A stretch of 40,930 nucleotides of DNA from Clostridiales bacterium (GCA_021201185.1 JAJQFJ010000019.1:1-40930); one strand, 5' to 3'. Counted from the first letter of the stretch, positions 7,327-15,427 are shown. Numbers and translations: made by a program. Notes: generated by a model not told the origin, from the sequence alone.

Positions 7327-8051
7327 ACGCATATAAGAGCTATATGGACCGGCAGAGCGTCTCCTCCGACCTCCACCGGCGGCTGCTGGCGTTGGAGTAT
7401 CCGCCCGAAACGAAGGAAAAGCCTGTCCCCTGGGGGCGGTATGTGGCCCTGGCCGCCTGCCTGTGTGTCGTTGTGGGCATCGGCTGGTTCGTCTGGAGCA
7501 TGCCGGACTTCAACGGGATGGATACCGCCTTCGTCAGTGAGGACAGCTCCACGGCGGTGATGGAGGAGATCGCAGAGGACACCGCCGAGGAGGAGATCGT
7601 CGAGGAGTTCTGGGACAGCGAGGAGTCGGCGGCGGCGGACGGGGAGACCGGGACGGACACCACCGCCGCCATGGCAGAGGACAGCGTGGAAGAGGAATCC
7701 GCCACAGAGGAGGAATCTGCCACAGAGGACGCCCCGTGGCTCATCCCCGGCTGGCTGCCTGACGGCTACGGCCTGACGGAGAGCGCAGAGGCGGAGGACG
7801 GCTACACCCTGTTGTGGACGGATGACGCCGGGGGCGAGCTGACCCTGACCTGGCACGACAGGTTAGAGGACTGCCCGGAGACCGCCCTGGCTGCCGAAGC
7901 CCTGGCAGAGACGGACTGGGCCGGGAGCGTCCGGCAGGATGAAAACGGCATGTCCGTCCTGGAGCTGCTGTGTGAGGACGGCTGGCTGGAGCTGACCTTC
8001 ACCGGGGACGGGGAGACCCTGTGGAGCGTGGCGGTCAGTCTGTGGCCGTAA
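7323..8051 (+). CDS. membrane protein, probable anti-sigma factor
   Basis: 242 residues overlapping the sigma gene by four bases. A short cytoplasmic N-terminus (about 1-39, with LHRRLLALE) precedes one membrane helix (about 40-59, YVALAACLCVVVGIGWFVW); the rest is an extracytoplasmic domain that begins with a very acidic, Glu/Thr/Ala-rich linker (about 70-140) and ends in a compact domain with WLIPGWLPDGYGL, a pattern shared with extracellular domains of clostridial anti-sigma proteins (DUF4367-like; from memory). The role as a regulator of the upstream sigma factor is inferred from coupling and topology; there is no clear zinc HxxxCxxC anti-sigma motif. The linker contains an 18-base tandem duplication (7692-7727). 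Confidence 0.8.
   Translation: MNAYKSYMDRQSVSSDLHRRLLALEYPPETKEKPVPWGRYVALAACLCVVVGIGWFVWSMPDFNGMDTAFVSEDSSTAVMEEIAEDTAEEEIVEEFWDSEESAAADGETGTDTTAAMAEDSVEEESATEEESATEDAPWLIPGWLPDGYGLTESAEAEDGYTLLWTDDAGGELTLTWHDRLEDCPETALAAEALAETDWAGSVRQDENGMSVLELLCEDGWLELTFTGDGETLWSVAVSLWP
7692..7727 (+). repeat. 18-base tandem duplication in the anti-sigma linker
   Basis: Two adjacent copies of an 18-base unit (7692-7709 and 7710-7727) differing at one base, encoding EESATE twice. It lengthens the acidic extracytoplasmic linker and is a likely site of length variation between strains. Confidence 0.85.
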
Positions 8052-8084
8052 TACCGGCCCGATGGCCCGACAGAGAAAAACTGC

Positions 8085-8124
8085 GTCCGGAGACTGCAAC
8101 AGGTCTCCGGACACAAATATTTTT
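8085..8124. terminator. bidirectional terminator
   Basis: Perfect 10-bp stem GTCCGGAGAC / GTCTCCGGAC (8085-8094 with 8103-8112). AATATTTTT follows on the plus strand and GCAGTTTTTC on the minus strand, so it ends both the anti-sigma gene and the converging exonuclease gene. Confidence 0.82.
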
Positions 8125-8127
8125 ATG

Positions 8128-9147
8128 TCAACCGATTTCCTTCCTGGCCTTGTCCCGGTGCTTGTGGCTCCGGCGGCGCTTCCGGGGCATTTGCTTCACC
8201 TCGATGAGGGTCCCGCCCACCTTGCACTGATGGAACAGGCCGTCCGGGGCGGCTTCCTCCGGGTAGACCCGGAGCAGACCGTCCACTCCGTTCTCCGTCT
8301 CCTCCAGGGTGAGACAGCTGAGGAAACGGCCGTGCTCCACACAACGGCTCCGGGACACGTAGTAGTCGCCCACCCGATACCAGTTGCCGCTGCACAGCCA
8401 GTTGTCGCACTGGGGGCAGTGGAACACCCGGGCGCTCCGGCTTTTCAGACAGTCCCCGGCGGTGGCGAACTGGCTGCACCTCCGGCGCAGGGCGGGCTGC
8501 CCCTGAGACAGGAGCTCCTCCAGCGCCTGGGTGGCGGCCTGAACGGCCTCCTGGCGCTGCTGGCGGCGGAGGGCTTCCTCCATCCGGTCCAGCTCCTCCT
8601 CGGAGGGGAGGGGGCCGAAACGGCGCACCAGCTCCGCCCCGATGCGGGCGGTATAAAAGGCGTCGTGCCCGGCGTCGTGGTAGGTCAGCTCCGCATCCAG
8701 GCCCAGGTCGGCCACGGCGGTCTCCAGGGCGGTCTGGTGGCAGGTGTAGAGCACCAGGAGATCAAAGGCCCGCTGGAGATCATAGATCTCAAGATCCAGA
8801 TACTCCTCCATGCCGTACCAGCACAGATTGGTGTCCAGCACCCGGGCGTCGCAGGTGCCCCAGGTGAAGAACTCCGCTCCCTCGCCGCACCAGCGGAAGA
8901 ACTGGGCCGCCACCTGGCGGAAGCTCCCCGCCCGTTTCAGGCTGTCAGCCTCCAGGGGGACCATCTTCCGCACCTGATGATGGAGCTTTTTATGAATCGA
9001 CGGCCGGACGTAGGCGGAAAAAGAGACGCCGCCGTCCTCCCAGGAGTCCAGACGATGGGCGCCAAACTGGATGATCTCGTCGATTTTTTCTGCCTCGGAG
9101 CGAGGATAGCCCTGGTTCCATTCCAGGTCAAAAAATACGTAACTCAC
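8128..9147 (-). CDS. DEDDh 3'-5' exonuclease with C-terminal Cys-rich (zinc-ribbon-like) domain
   Basis: 339 residues. The first 180 form an RNase T/DnaQ-type exonuclease: Asp7 and Glu9 (FFDLEWNQ), Asp100 (WGTCDARVL) and His157...Asp162 (HDAGHDAFYTARI) are the DEDDh metal and catalytic residues. A coiled, charged linker (about 183-215) leads to a region with C223, C233, C244, C247, C252, C269, H272 and C278, including HCPQC, which looks like a zinc-binding ribbon, and then a basic tail (KRRRSHKHRDKARK) suited to nucleic-acid binding. The substrate (RNA or DNA) cannot be told from sequence; relatives include KapD-like and oligoribonuclease-like enzymes. The start is GTG 9147: the domain begins four residues later and there is no other start nearby. 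No Shine-Dalgarno is present and the promoter predicts transcription starting at that GTG. Confidence 0.88.
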   Translation of the reverse strand: MSYVFFDLEWNQGYPRSEAEKIDEIIQFGAHRLDSWEDGGVSFSAYVRPSIHKKLHHQVRKMVPLEADSLKRAGSFRQVAAQFFRWCGEGAEFFTWGTCDARVLDTNLCWYGMEEYLDLEIYDLQRAFDLLVLYTCHQTALETAVADLGLDAELTYHDAGHDAFYTARIGAELVRRFGPLPSEEELDRMEEALRRQQRQEAVQAATQALEELLSQGQPALRRRCSQFATAGDCLKSRSARVFHCPQCDNWLCSGNWYRVGDYYVSRSRCVEHGRFLSCLTLEETENGVDGLLRVYPEEAAPDGLFHQCKVGGTLIEVKQMPRKRRRSHKHRDKARKEIG

Positions 9148-9153
9148 GGGATT

Positions 9154-9182
9154 ATTCTAACCTATATTGCTGGTTCTGTCAA
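9154..9182 (-). promoter_or_regulatory. sigma-A promoter giving a leaderless mRNA
   Basis: Minus-strand TTGACA (9182-9177), 17-base spacer, TAGAAT (9159-9154). Only six bases separate the -10 box from the GTG at 9147, so the first transcribed base should be at or next to the start codon. Confidence 0.85.
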
Positions 9183-9197
9183 TCAAATTTGCCGGTT

Positions 9198-10160
9198 TCA
9201 GCGCCGCTTCCGGTACTCCCGGGGAGAGCAGCCGTACCGCTCCCGGAATTTCCGGTAGAAATAGCTGCTGTTGTCGTAGCCCACCCGGTCCATAATGGCG
9301 TCGGCGGAGAGGGTGGTGTTGTCCAGAAGGTAGGCGGCCTGCTGGAGCTTTCTGGACTGGAGCAGCTCCCGGAAATTGCTCCCCATGTGCTTTTTCAGCA
9401 GACGGCTCACCGTATAGGTGGGCTGGCCCAGCTCGGCGGAGACCTCCGCCAGGGTGCCGGTGCGATAACGGGTGTCGATATAGTTCAGGACAGAAAAGAC
9501 CAGATTTTGCTCCTCCTGCCCCGGGTCGGTGCGGTTGATGGAGTCTGCAAACCGGGACAGGTTCATCAGCAGCAGGCCCATGGAGGTCTGGTTGATGCTG
9601 TTGGTGCCCGGAAGCTGGGAGATCAGCGTCCAGATCATGCTCTCCATCAGGTTTTCCACCGGGACAATGCCCTTGGCCTGGATGTGGAGATAGTCGGAGA
9701 TGGCCCGCTCCCCGGAGATGGCGGAGATGAGAAAGTCCCGGAGCACGTTTTCCCGCTCGATCATGGAGACAGGCCGCTTGAAAAAGTCCGGGAGGATGAT
9801 GAAGTTGACCGCGATATCCCCCTCGGCGGCGGGGAGGATCTCATGATAGACGTTCTGGTTGAGAAAGAGCAGGTCCCCCTCCTGCAAAACGATGCGCTCC
9901 CGCTGGTTGATGATGTGGGTGGTGGTCCCGGCGCACATATAGACCAGCTCCACATAGTTGTGCCGGTGGACGGGGAAGTGGGCGAAGCGGGTGTGGGGGC
10001 GTATCTCGATGAGCTTCCCCTTGGGCAGCAGCTTTTCGCTGTCTACCACGAACTCCCGCCGGGAGGTGTACCGGTCCCGGTGGATGTCGGGGTCTCCTCC
10101 TAAAATCTCCTGTTCCTCCGGGGTGATGACCCGGAGGGCGTCCAAAAGCTCCTGACGCAT
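9198..10160 (-). CDS. AraC-family regulator of the rhamnose genes
   Basis: 320 residues. The N-terminal half is a cupin sugar-sensing domain (HFPVHRHNYVELVYMCAG around 80-97, then LQEGDLLFLNQN); the C-terminal 100 residues are the double helix-turn-helix of AraC/XylS proteins (LAEVSAELGQPTYTVSRLLK and the closing GYDNSSYFYRKFRERYGCSPREYR). The ATG at 10160 has AGGAGGAGGT seven bases upstream; an in-frame extension to 10211 would overlap the promoter and is rejected. The gene is divergent from rhaB, the usual layout for a local activator. Its role as a rhamnose-responsive regulator is inferred from that position and fold; it is longer than E. coli RhaS/RhaR. Confidence 0.87.
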   Translation of the reverse strand: MRQELLDALRVITPEEQEILGGDPDIHRDRYTSRREFVVDSEKLLPKGKLIEIRPHTRFAHFPVHRHNYVELVYMCAGTTTHIINQRERIVLQEGDLLFLNQNVYHEILPAAEGDIAVNFIILPDFFKRPVSMIERENVLRDFLISAISGERAISDYLHIQAKGIVPVENLMESMIWTLISQLPGTNSINQTSMGLLLMNLSRFADSINRTDPGQEEQNLVFSVLNYIDTRYRTGTLAEVSAELGQPTYTVSRLLKKHMGSNFRELLQSRKLQQAAYLLDNTTLSADAIMDRVGYDNSSYFYRKFRERYGCSPREYRKRR

Positions 10161-10199
10161 GGGCGTACCTCCTCCTGCTGACTGCCTGTGCACAGACCC

Positions 10200-10228
10200 A
10201 GTATACATCACGCCGACGGGAATTGCAA
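10200..10228 (-). promoter_or_regulatory. sigma-A promoter of the AraC-type regulator
   Basis: Minus-strand TTGCAA (10228-10223), 17-base spacer, TATACT (10205-10200), about 40 bases upstream of the start codon. Confidence 0.82.
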
Positions 10229-10265
10229 ATCAGGTCCCTAAAAACTTTTTTTCAGTGCCTTTCTT

Positions 10266-10298
10266 TTTGATGTGGGAATGTGGTAACATATAATCAAA
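10266..10298 (+). promoter_or_regulatory. rhaB promoter enclosed by an inverted repeat
   Basis: Weak -35 TTGATG (10267-10272), 16-base spacer, perfect TATAAT (10289-10294): the pattern of an activator-dependent promoter. TTTGAT (10266-10271) and ATCAAA (10293-10298) are inverted half-sites 27 bases apart, with A/T-rich flanks that extend the symmetry imperfectly. They overlap both core elements, so they could be a repressor site or coincidental. Confidence 0.65.
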
Positions 10299-10359
10299 GA
10301 AAAAATGAAGTGATTTTACAGGTTACTTTCAGATTTCTCAACAGAAAGGCGTGGTGAGC

Positions 10360-11811
10360 ATGGCAGGGAGCTACCTGGCCATCGACATCGGGGCCTCCAG
10401 CGGACGGCACATCCTGGGCAGCGTTCAGGAGGGCAGGCTCGTCCTGGAGGAGGTCTACCGATTCGACAACCGGCAGGTACGGAAAAACGGACACGATTGC
10501 TGGGACATGGACAACCTCTGGAACGGCATCCTGGGAGGACTGAAGGCATGCGGCGAGCGGGGGACTATCCCCACGGTGATCGGCATCGACACCTGGGCGG
10601 TGGACTACGTTCTGCTGGACAAGGACGACCGTCCCCTGGGGGAGGCCGTGGCCTATCGGGACAGCCGGACGGAGGGGATGGACGCCCTGGTGGACGCCAA
10701 CATCCCTCCTGAGGAGCTGTATGCCAGGACCGGCATCCAGAAGCAAATTTTCAACACCATCTACCAGCTCATGGCGTTAAAGGAAGAGCATCGGTCGCAG
10801 CTGGAGCAGGCGGAGAGCCTGCTGATGATTCCGGACTACTTCAACTTCCGGCTCACCGGGGTGAAAAAGCAGGAGTACACCAACGCCACCAGCACCAATC
10901 TGGTGAACGCCCGGGAAAAGACCTGGGACCTGGAGCTGATCGCCCGGCTGGGCCTGCCCACCCGTCTGTTCGGGGAGCTGTCCGTGCCCGGGACGGTGGT
11001 GGGAGAACTGCTGCCGGAAATTCAGGCACAGGTGGGCTTTAACGCCACGGTGATTTTGCCCGCCACCCACGACACCGGCTCCGCCTTCCTGGCGGTGCCT
11101 GCGAAGGACGACAACGCCGTCTATCTCTCCAGCGGCACCTGGTCCCTGCTGGGGGTGGAGAACGGGCAGCCCATCACCACCGAGGCCAGCCGGGCCCAGA
11201 ACTTCACCAACGAGGGTGGGGCGTGGTATCGCTACCGCTATCTGAAAAACATCATGGGCCTGTGGATGATACAGTCCATCCGCCGGGAGCTCAACGGGGT
11301 CAACTATGTGGCGGGGAAAAATACGTTTGCCGGTACCGGCAAGCAGTGGTCGTTCCCCGACCTGATCGCCGCGGCGGAGGGCGCGCAGGACTTCCCCTCG
11401 GTGGTGGATGTGGACGACGCCGGGTTCCTGGCCCCGGACAGCATGATACAGGCGGTGAAGGACTACTGCGCCAAAACCGGTCAGCCCGTCCCGGAGACGG
11501 TGGGGGAGATTATGCAGTGCGTCTACGTCAGCCTGACCCGCCGGTACGCCGAGGCCATCCGGGATCTGCAGCAGCTCACCGGCAAGCACTACACCAGCAT
11601 CAACATCGTGGGCGGCGGGTGTCAGGATATGTACCTGAACCGGATGACCGCCCGGGCCGCCGGGCTGCCCGTCTACGCCGGGCCGGTGGAGGGCACTGCC
11701 ATCGGCAACCTGATCGTCCAGATGATCTACGGAGGCGAATTCTCCTCCCTGGAGGAGGCCAGAGCCGCCATCCGGAGAAGTTTCGACATCAAAGAAGTCC
11801 AACCAGACTGA
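10360..11811 (+). CDS. rhaB: rhamnulokinase RhaB
   Basis: Phosphorylates L-rhamnulose to L-rhamnulose 1-phosphate with ATP. The 483-residue FGGY-family sugar kinase opens with the phosphate-binding AIDIGASSGRHILG (Asp9), has GIDTWAVDYVLLD (75-87) and the catalytic Asp238 in LPATHDTGSAF, all typical of RhaB rather than FucK or XylB. Start: ATG 10360 with AGAAAGG ten bases upstream; GTG codons at 10351 and 10354 are too close to that site. First gene of the plus-strand operon, nine bases before the isomerase gene's first ATG. Confidence 0.95.
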   Translation: MAGSYLAIDIGASSGRHILGSVQEGRLVLEEVYRFDNRQVRKNGHDCWDMDNLWNGILGGLKACGERGTIPTVIGIDTWAVDYVLLDKDDRPLGEAVAYRDSRTEGMDALVDANIPPEELYARTGIQKQIFNTIYQLMALKEEHRSQLEQAESLLMIPDYFNFRLTGVKKQEYTNATSTNLVNAREKTWDLELIARLGLPTRLFGELSVPGTVVGELLPEIQAQVGFNATVILPATHDTGSAFLAVPAKDDNAVYLSSGTWSLLGVENGQPITTEASRAQNFTNEGGAWYRYRYLKNIMGLWMIQSIRRELNGVNYVAGKNTFAGTGKQWSFPDLIAAAEGAQDFPSVVDVDDAGFLAPDSMIQAVKDYCAKTGQPVPETVGEIMQCVYVSLTRRYAEAIRDLQQLTGKHYTSINIVGGGCQDMYLNRMTARAAGLPVYAGPVEGTAIGNLIVQMIYGGEFSSLEEARAAIRRSFDIKEVQPD

Positions 11812-11826
11812 AATGGAGGTATGAAT

Positions 11827-13245
11827 ATGCTAGTCAACACAAAAGCGAAGGTAGGCGTCTTTTCCATCGCCCTGGGCGCCTATCTGCCCCAGTTCCCCTC
11901 TCTGGTGCCGGAGTTTCAGGCCCAGTATGAGGCGTTCAAACAGACCATCCCGGACACGGTGGACATCGTGGACGGGGGCATGGTCACCACTAAGGAGCAG
12001 TCCCAGGCGGCGGGCGGCCTGTTCCGGGCAGCAGACGTTGACCTGGTCTTTTTGCAGCTGCTGACCTACGCCACGTCCTACAATATGCTCCCGGCCGTGA
12101 AGGACCTGGACGTGCCGGTGGTGCTGGTGAACGTCCAGAAGCTGAAGGCCCTGGACTATGACCACACCGACATTGCCTCCTGGCTGGGCGAGGGCTACGC
12201 CTGCGGCGCCGTGGGCGAGATGGTGGCCGACCTGGAGCGGTTCGGCAAGCGCCATGCGGTCATCACCGGCGTGGTGGAGGGGGGCGACCCCTCCGTGCAG
12301 GCGGAGATCGAGGACTGGTGCAGGGCGGCCCAGGTGCGCCGCCGCTTCCGCCAGACCAACATCGCCCAGATCGGCCGCCCCTATCCCGGCATGATGGACC
12401 TGTATATCGACGAGTCCAACCTCTACCGCCGGATGGGCCTGTACACCAAGCAGTTCGACTGGGAGAAGATGTGGGCCATCGCCGACAACGTCACAGACGA
12501 GGACGCCATCCGGGCCAAGGCCCAGGACATCCTGGACACCTTCGACATCGAGGGCGGCGGCAGCATCGAAGAGGTCTGGGAGATGGCGAAGTACGTCGTC
12601 GCCTTTGAGCAGTGGGTCAAGGACGAGCAGCTGGGCCTCATCGCCTCCCACTACGACGGCTACGCCCAGGGCAAGGCCGGTGTGCTGGACAGCATGCTCA
12701 TCCCCGCCTTCTCCATGCTCATCAAGCAGGGCACCGCCTGCGCCGTGGAGGGCGACATGAAGGTGGCTATGGCCATGAGCATTCTCAAGACCATCTCCGG
12801 CACCGGCCAGCTGGCGGAGATGTACTCCATCGACTTCAACGACGACATCGCCATCATCGGCCACAGCGGCTCCGGCGACGCAGACATCTCCGACAAGAAG
12901 CCCACCATGAAGATCGTCAAGGTGTTCCACGGCAAGACCGGCGGCGGCTATCTGACCCAGTTCTACCCCTATACCGGCCCCGTGACCTATCTGGCCATCA
13001 CCCAGGACGGCAACGGCAATTTCAAGTTCGTGGTGGCGGAGGGCGTCAACGAGGAGGGCAAGATCCTCTCCTTCGGAGACACCAATATGCGCACCCGGTT
13101 CACCTGCGGGGCCAGGGAGTTCGTCACCCGCTGGAGCGAGTGCGGCCCCACCCACCACTTCGCCGCGGCCACCGGACGGCACATCGACACCATTTTGAAG
13201 GTGGCAAAGATTTTGAATGTACCGGTGGACATCGTCACCCGGTAA
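11827..13245 (+). CDS. sugar isomerase of the L-arabinose/L-fucose isomerase family, probable L-rhamnose isomerase by context
   Basis: 472 residues with the overall pattern of the AraA/FucI isomerase fold: an N-terminal Rossmann-like part (VFLQLLTYATSYNMLPAV), a middle part with IIGHSGSGDADI, and a C-terminal metal/substrate histidine pair at 443-444 (CGPTHHFAA). It is not RhaA, which is a TIM-barrel protein. Because it lies between rhaB and rhaD, it most likely converts L-rhamnose to L-rhamnulose, but an L-fucose, L-arabinose or mixed activity cannot be excluded. Start: GGAGGT directly abuts an ATG at 11821 and is six bases from the in-frame ATG at 11827, so 11827 is favoured. No rhaA appears in the window. 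Confidence 0.85.
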   Translation: MLVNTKAKVGVFSIALGAYLPQFPSLVPEFQAQYEAFKQTIPDTVDIVDGGMVTTKEQSQAAGGLFRAADVDLVFLQLLTYATSYNMLPAVKDLDVPVVLVNVQKLKALDYDHTDIASWLGEGYACGAVGEMVADLERFGKRHAVITGVVEGGDPSVQAEIEDWCRAAQVRRRFRQTNIAQIGRPYPGMMDLYIDESNLYRRMGLYTKQFDWEKMWAIADNVTDEDAIRAKAQDILDTFDIEGGGSIEEVWEMAKYVVAFEQWVKDEQLGLIASHYDGYAQGKAGVLDSMLIPAFSMLIKQGTACAVEGDMKVAMAMSILKTISGTGQLAEMYSIDFNDDIAIIGHSGSGDADISDKKPTMKIVKVFHGKTGGGYLTQFYPYTGPVTYLAITQDGNGNFKFVVAEGVNEEGKILSFGDTNMRTRFTCGAREFVTRWSECGPTHHFAAATGRHIDTILKVAKILNVPVDIVTR

Positions 13246-13288
13246 GCATCCGTCAAACCCAACGGAACATCAGAAAGGAATGAGTCAA

Positions 13289-14116
13289 ATGAAGGTATTG
13301 GACGCAGAATTTGTACAGGGTTTTATGCGCATGGCCGACGACGGCTGGCAGCAGGGCTGGCATGAGCGCAACGGCGGCAACCTGAGCTACCGCATCAAGC
13401 CGGAGGAGGTAGAGCAGGTGAAGGAGGAGCTTCACCCCGCCGAGTGGCGGCCCATCGGCACCACCGTCCCCAAGCTGGCCGGGGAGTATTTCCTGGTCAC
13501 CGGCTCCGGCAAGTATTTCCGCAACGTCACCATCAAGCCGGAGGACTCCTTCTGCATCATCGAGCTGGACGACAAGGGCGAGAACTACCGCATCTGCTGG
13601 GGCCTGGTCAACGGCGGGCGTCCCACCAGCGAACTGCCCTCTCACCTGATGAACCATGAGGTGAAGGTCATCGCCACCGGCGGCAAGCACCGGGTCATCT
13701 ATCACGCCCACCCCGCCAACACCATCGCCCTGACCTTCGTCCTCCCCCTGACCGACGAGGCCTTCACCCGGGAGCTGTGGGAGATGGCTACCGAGTGCCC
13801 GGTGGTGTTCCCCGACGGCATCGGCGTGGTGCCCTGGATGGTGCCCGGCGGCCGGGATATCGCCGTGGCCACCTCTGAGCTGATGAAGAAGTACGACGTG
13901 GCTATCTGGGCCCATCACGGGATGTTCTGCTCCGGCGAGGACTTCGACCTGACCTTCGGCCTGATGCACACGGTGGAGAAGTCCGCGGAGATTTTGGTGA
14001 AGGTGCGCTCCATGCAGCCCTACAAGCTCCAGACCATCCAGCCCGACGACTTCCGTCACCTGGCGGTGGACTTCAACGTCACCCTGCCTGAGAAGTTCCT
14101 TTACGAGAAGCATTGA
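13289..14116 (+). CDS. rhaD: rhamnulose-1-phosphate aldolase RhaD
   Basis: Cleaves L-rhamnulose 1-phosphate to DHAP and L-lactaldehyde; a class II zinc aldolase. The 275-residue length matches RhaD. ERNGGNLSYR (26-35) binds substrate; Glu115 in PTSELPSHL is the expected catalytic base; His139, His141 (YHAHPAN) and His210 (WAHHGMF) are the zinc ligands, in the same spacing as the E. coli enzyme. Start: AAAGGA abuts an ATG at 13280 but is nine bases from the in-frame ATG at 13289, so the latter is preferred. Third gene of the operon, 43 bases after the isomerase. Confidence 0.95.
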   Translation: MKVLDAEFVQGFMRMADDGWQQGWHERNGGNLSYRIKPEEVEQVKEELHPAEWRPIGTTVPKLAGEYFLVTGSGKYFRNVTIKPEDSFCIIELDDKGENYRICWGLVNGGRPTSELPSHLMNHEVKVIATGGKHRVIYHAHPANTIALTFVLPLTDEAFTRELWEMATECPVVFPDGIGVVPWMVPGGRDIAVATSELMKKYDVAIWAHHGMFCSGEDFDLTFGLMHTVEKSAEILVKVRSMQPYKLQTIQPDDFRHLAVDFNVTLPEKFLYEKH

Positions 14117-14149
14117 GGCATTACCGCAGAGCATTTGTGCGGTGGAGCC

Positions 14150-14178
14150 TTGAAACTATTTCGCGAATCGGATATAAT
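14150..14178 (+). promoter_or_regulatory. sigma-A promoter of fucO
   Basis: TTGAAA (14150-14155), 17-base spacer, TATAAT (14173-14178), in the gap after rhaD. It gives fucO its own transcript. A short imperfect dyad ACCCAG-TTA-CTGGGG (14192-14206) lies just downstream of the expected start and may be an operator. Confidence 0.88.
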
Positions 14179-14229
14179 ACACTGGTCAACCACCCAGTTA
14201 CTGGGGGTAAATAACAGGAGGTAATTCCC

Positions 14230-15375
14230 ATGGCTGTCAATCGTTTCGTACTCAACGGCATTTCCTACCACGGCAAGGGCGCGATTCAGGAGATCCCCGG
14301 CATCATCGCTTCCAAGGGCTTCCAGAAGGCGTTCGTCGCCTCTGACCCCGACCTGGTGAAGTTCAACGTCACCAAGAAGGTCACCGATCTGCTGGACGCC
14401 AACGGCATGGCCTATGAGGTCTATTCCGACATCAAGCCCAACCCCACCATCGAGAATGTCCTCTCCGGCGTGGAGGCCTATAAGAAGTCTGGGGCAGACT
14501 ATATGATCACCATTGGCGGCGGCTCCTCCATGGACACCGGCAAGGCCATCGGCATCATCATCAACAACCCGGAGTTTGCTGACGTCCGCTCTCTGGAGGG
14601 CGTGGCCCCCACCAAGAACCGTACCGTGTTCACCATCGCCGTCCCCACCACCGCCGGCACCGCCGCTGAGGCCACCATCAACTATGTCATCACCGACGTG
14701 CAGAAGAAGCGGAAGTTCGTCTGCGTGGATGTGAACGATATCCCCGACATCGCCGTGGTGGACCCCGACATGATGTCCACCATGCCCAAGGGCCTGACCG
14801 CCGCCACCGGCATGGACGCCCTGGCCCACGCCATTGAGGGCTACACCACCGCCGCCGCCTGGGAGCTGGCCGACTGCCTGAACCTGGAGGCCATCAAGCT
14901 GATCTCCAAGAACCTCCGCGCTGCCGTCAAGAACGAGCAGGAGGGCCGGGAGGGCATGGCCCTGGGCCAGTTCGTCACCGGCATGGCCTTCTCCAACGTT
15001 GGCCTGGGCATCGCCCACTCCATGGCCCACACCCTGGGCGCCGTGTATGACACTCCCCACGGCGTGGCCTGCGCCATGATGCTCCCCATCGTTATGGAGT
15101 ATAACCAGGAGTACACCGGCGAGAAGTTCAAGGACATCGCCGAGGCCATGGGCGTGGACACTACCGGCATGGATCAGCCCACCTATCGCAAGGCCGCCAT
15201 CGACGCCGTCAAGCAGCTCTCTGCCGATGTGGGCATCCCCACCAAGCTGGAGAAGATGAAGGAGGAGGATCTGGACTTCCTGGCCCAGTCCGCCGCCGCC
15301 GACGCCTGCGCCCCCGGCAACCCCCGTCCCGCCACCGTGGAGGACTTCAAGACCCTGTTCCGTAAGATCATGTAA
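14230..15375 (+). CDS. fucO: lactaldehyde reductase / 1,2-propanediol oxidoreductase FucO
   Basis: Iron-dependent alcohol dehydrogenase, 381 residues, reducing L-lactaldehyde to 1,2-propanediol with NADH and so re-oxidising the cofactor during anaerobic rhamnose use. The cofactor motif GGGSSMD (96-102) is present, as are the metal ligands Asp196, His200 (GMDALAHAIEGY), His263 and His277 (IAHSMAHTLGAVYDTPHG), at the same positions as in E. coli FucO. AGGAGG precedes the ATG by eight bases. The strong separate promoter and very regular codon use suggest high expression. Other group III alcohol dehydrogenases look alike, but the position after rhaD supports FucO. Confidence 0.93.
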   Translation: MAVNRFVLNGISYHGKGAIQEIPGIIASKGFQKAFVASDPDLVKFNVTKKVTDLLDANGMAYEVYSDIKPNPTIENVLSGVEAYKKSGADYMITIGGGSSMDTGKAIGIIINNPEFADVRSLEGVAPTKNRTVFTIAVPTTAGTAAEATINYVITDVQKKRKFVCVDVNDIPDIAVVDPDMMSTMPKGLTAATGMDALAHAIEGYTTAAAWELADCLNLEAIKLISKNLRAAVKNEQEGREGMALGQFVTGMAFSNVGLGIAHSMAHTLGAVYDTPHGVACAMMLPIVMEYNQEYTGEKFKDIAEAMGVDTTGMDQPTYRKAAIDAVKQLSADVGIPTKLEKMKEEDLDFLAQSAAADACAPGNPRPATVEDFKTLFRKIM

Positions 15376-15397
15376 TTGGCAGCGTTCAAAACAATTT

Positions 15398-15427
15398 GCG
15401 CCCCGACCGTATGGCCGGGGCGCTTTT
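15398..15427. terminator. terminator of fucO, shared with spoVAC
   Basis: Stem GCGCCCCGACC / GGCCGGGGCGC (one mismatch) with a GTAT loop, followed by TTTT on the plus strand; the minus strand has a shorter T-run. Lies between converging genes. Confidence 0.82.

Noticed and set aside
11830..13182. 450-codon open frame antisense to the isomerase
   Set aside because: Mirror frame caused by codon bias in the real gene; no domain or ribosome site.
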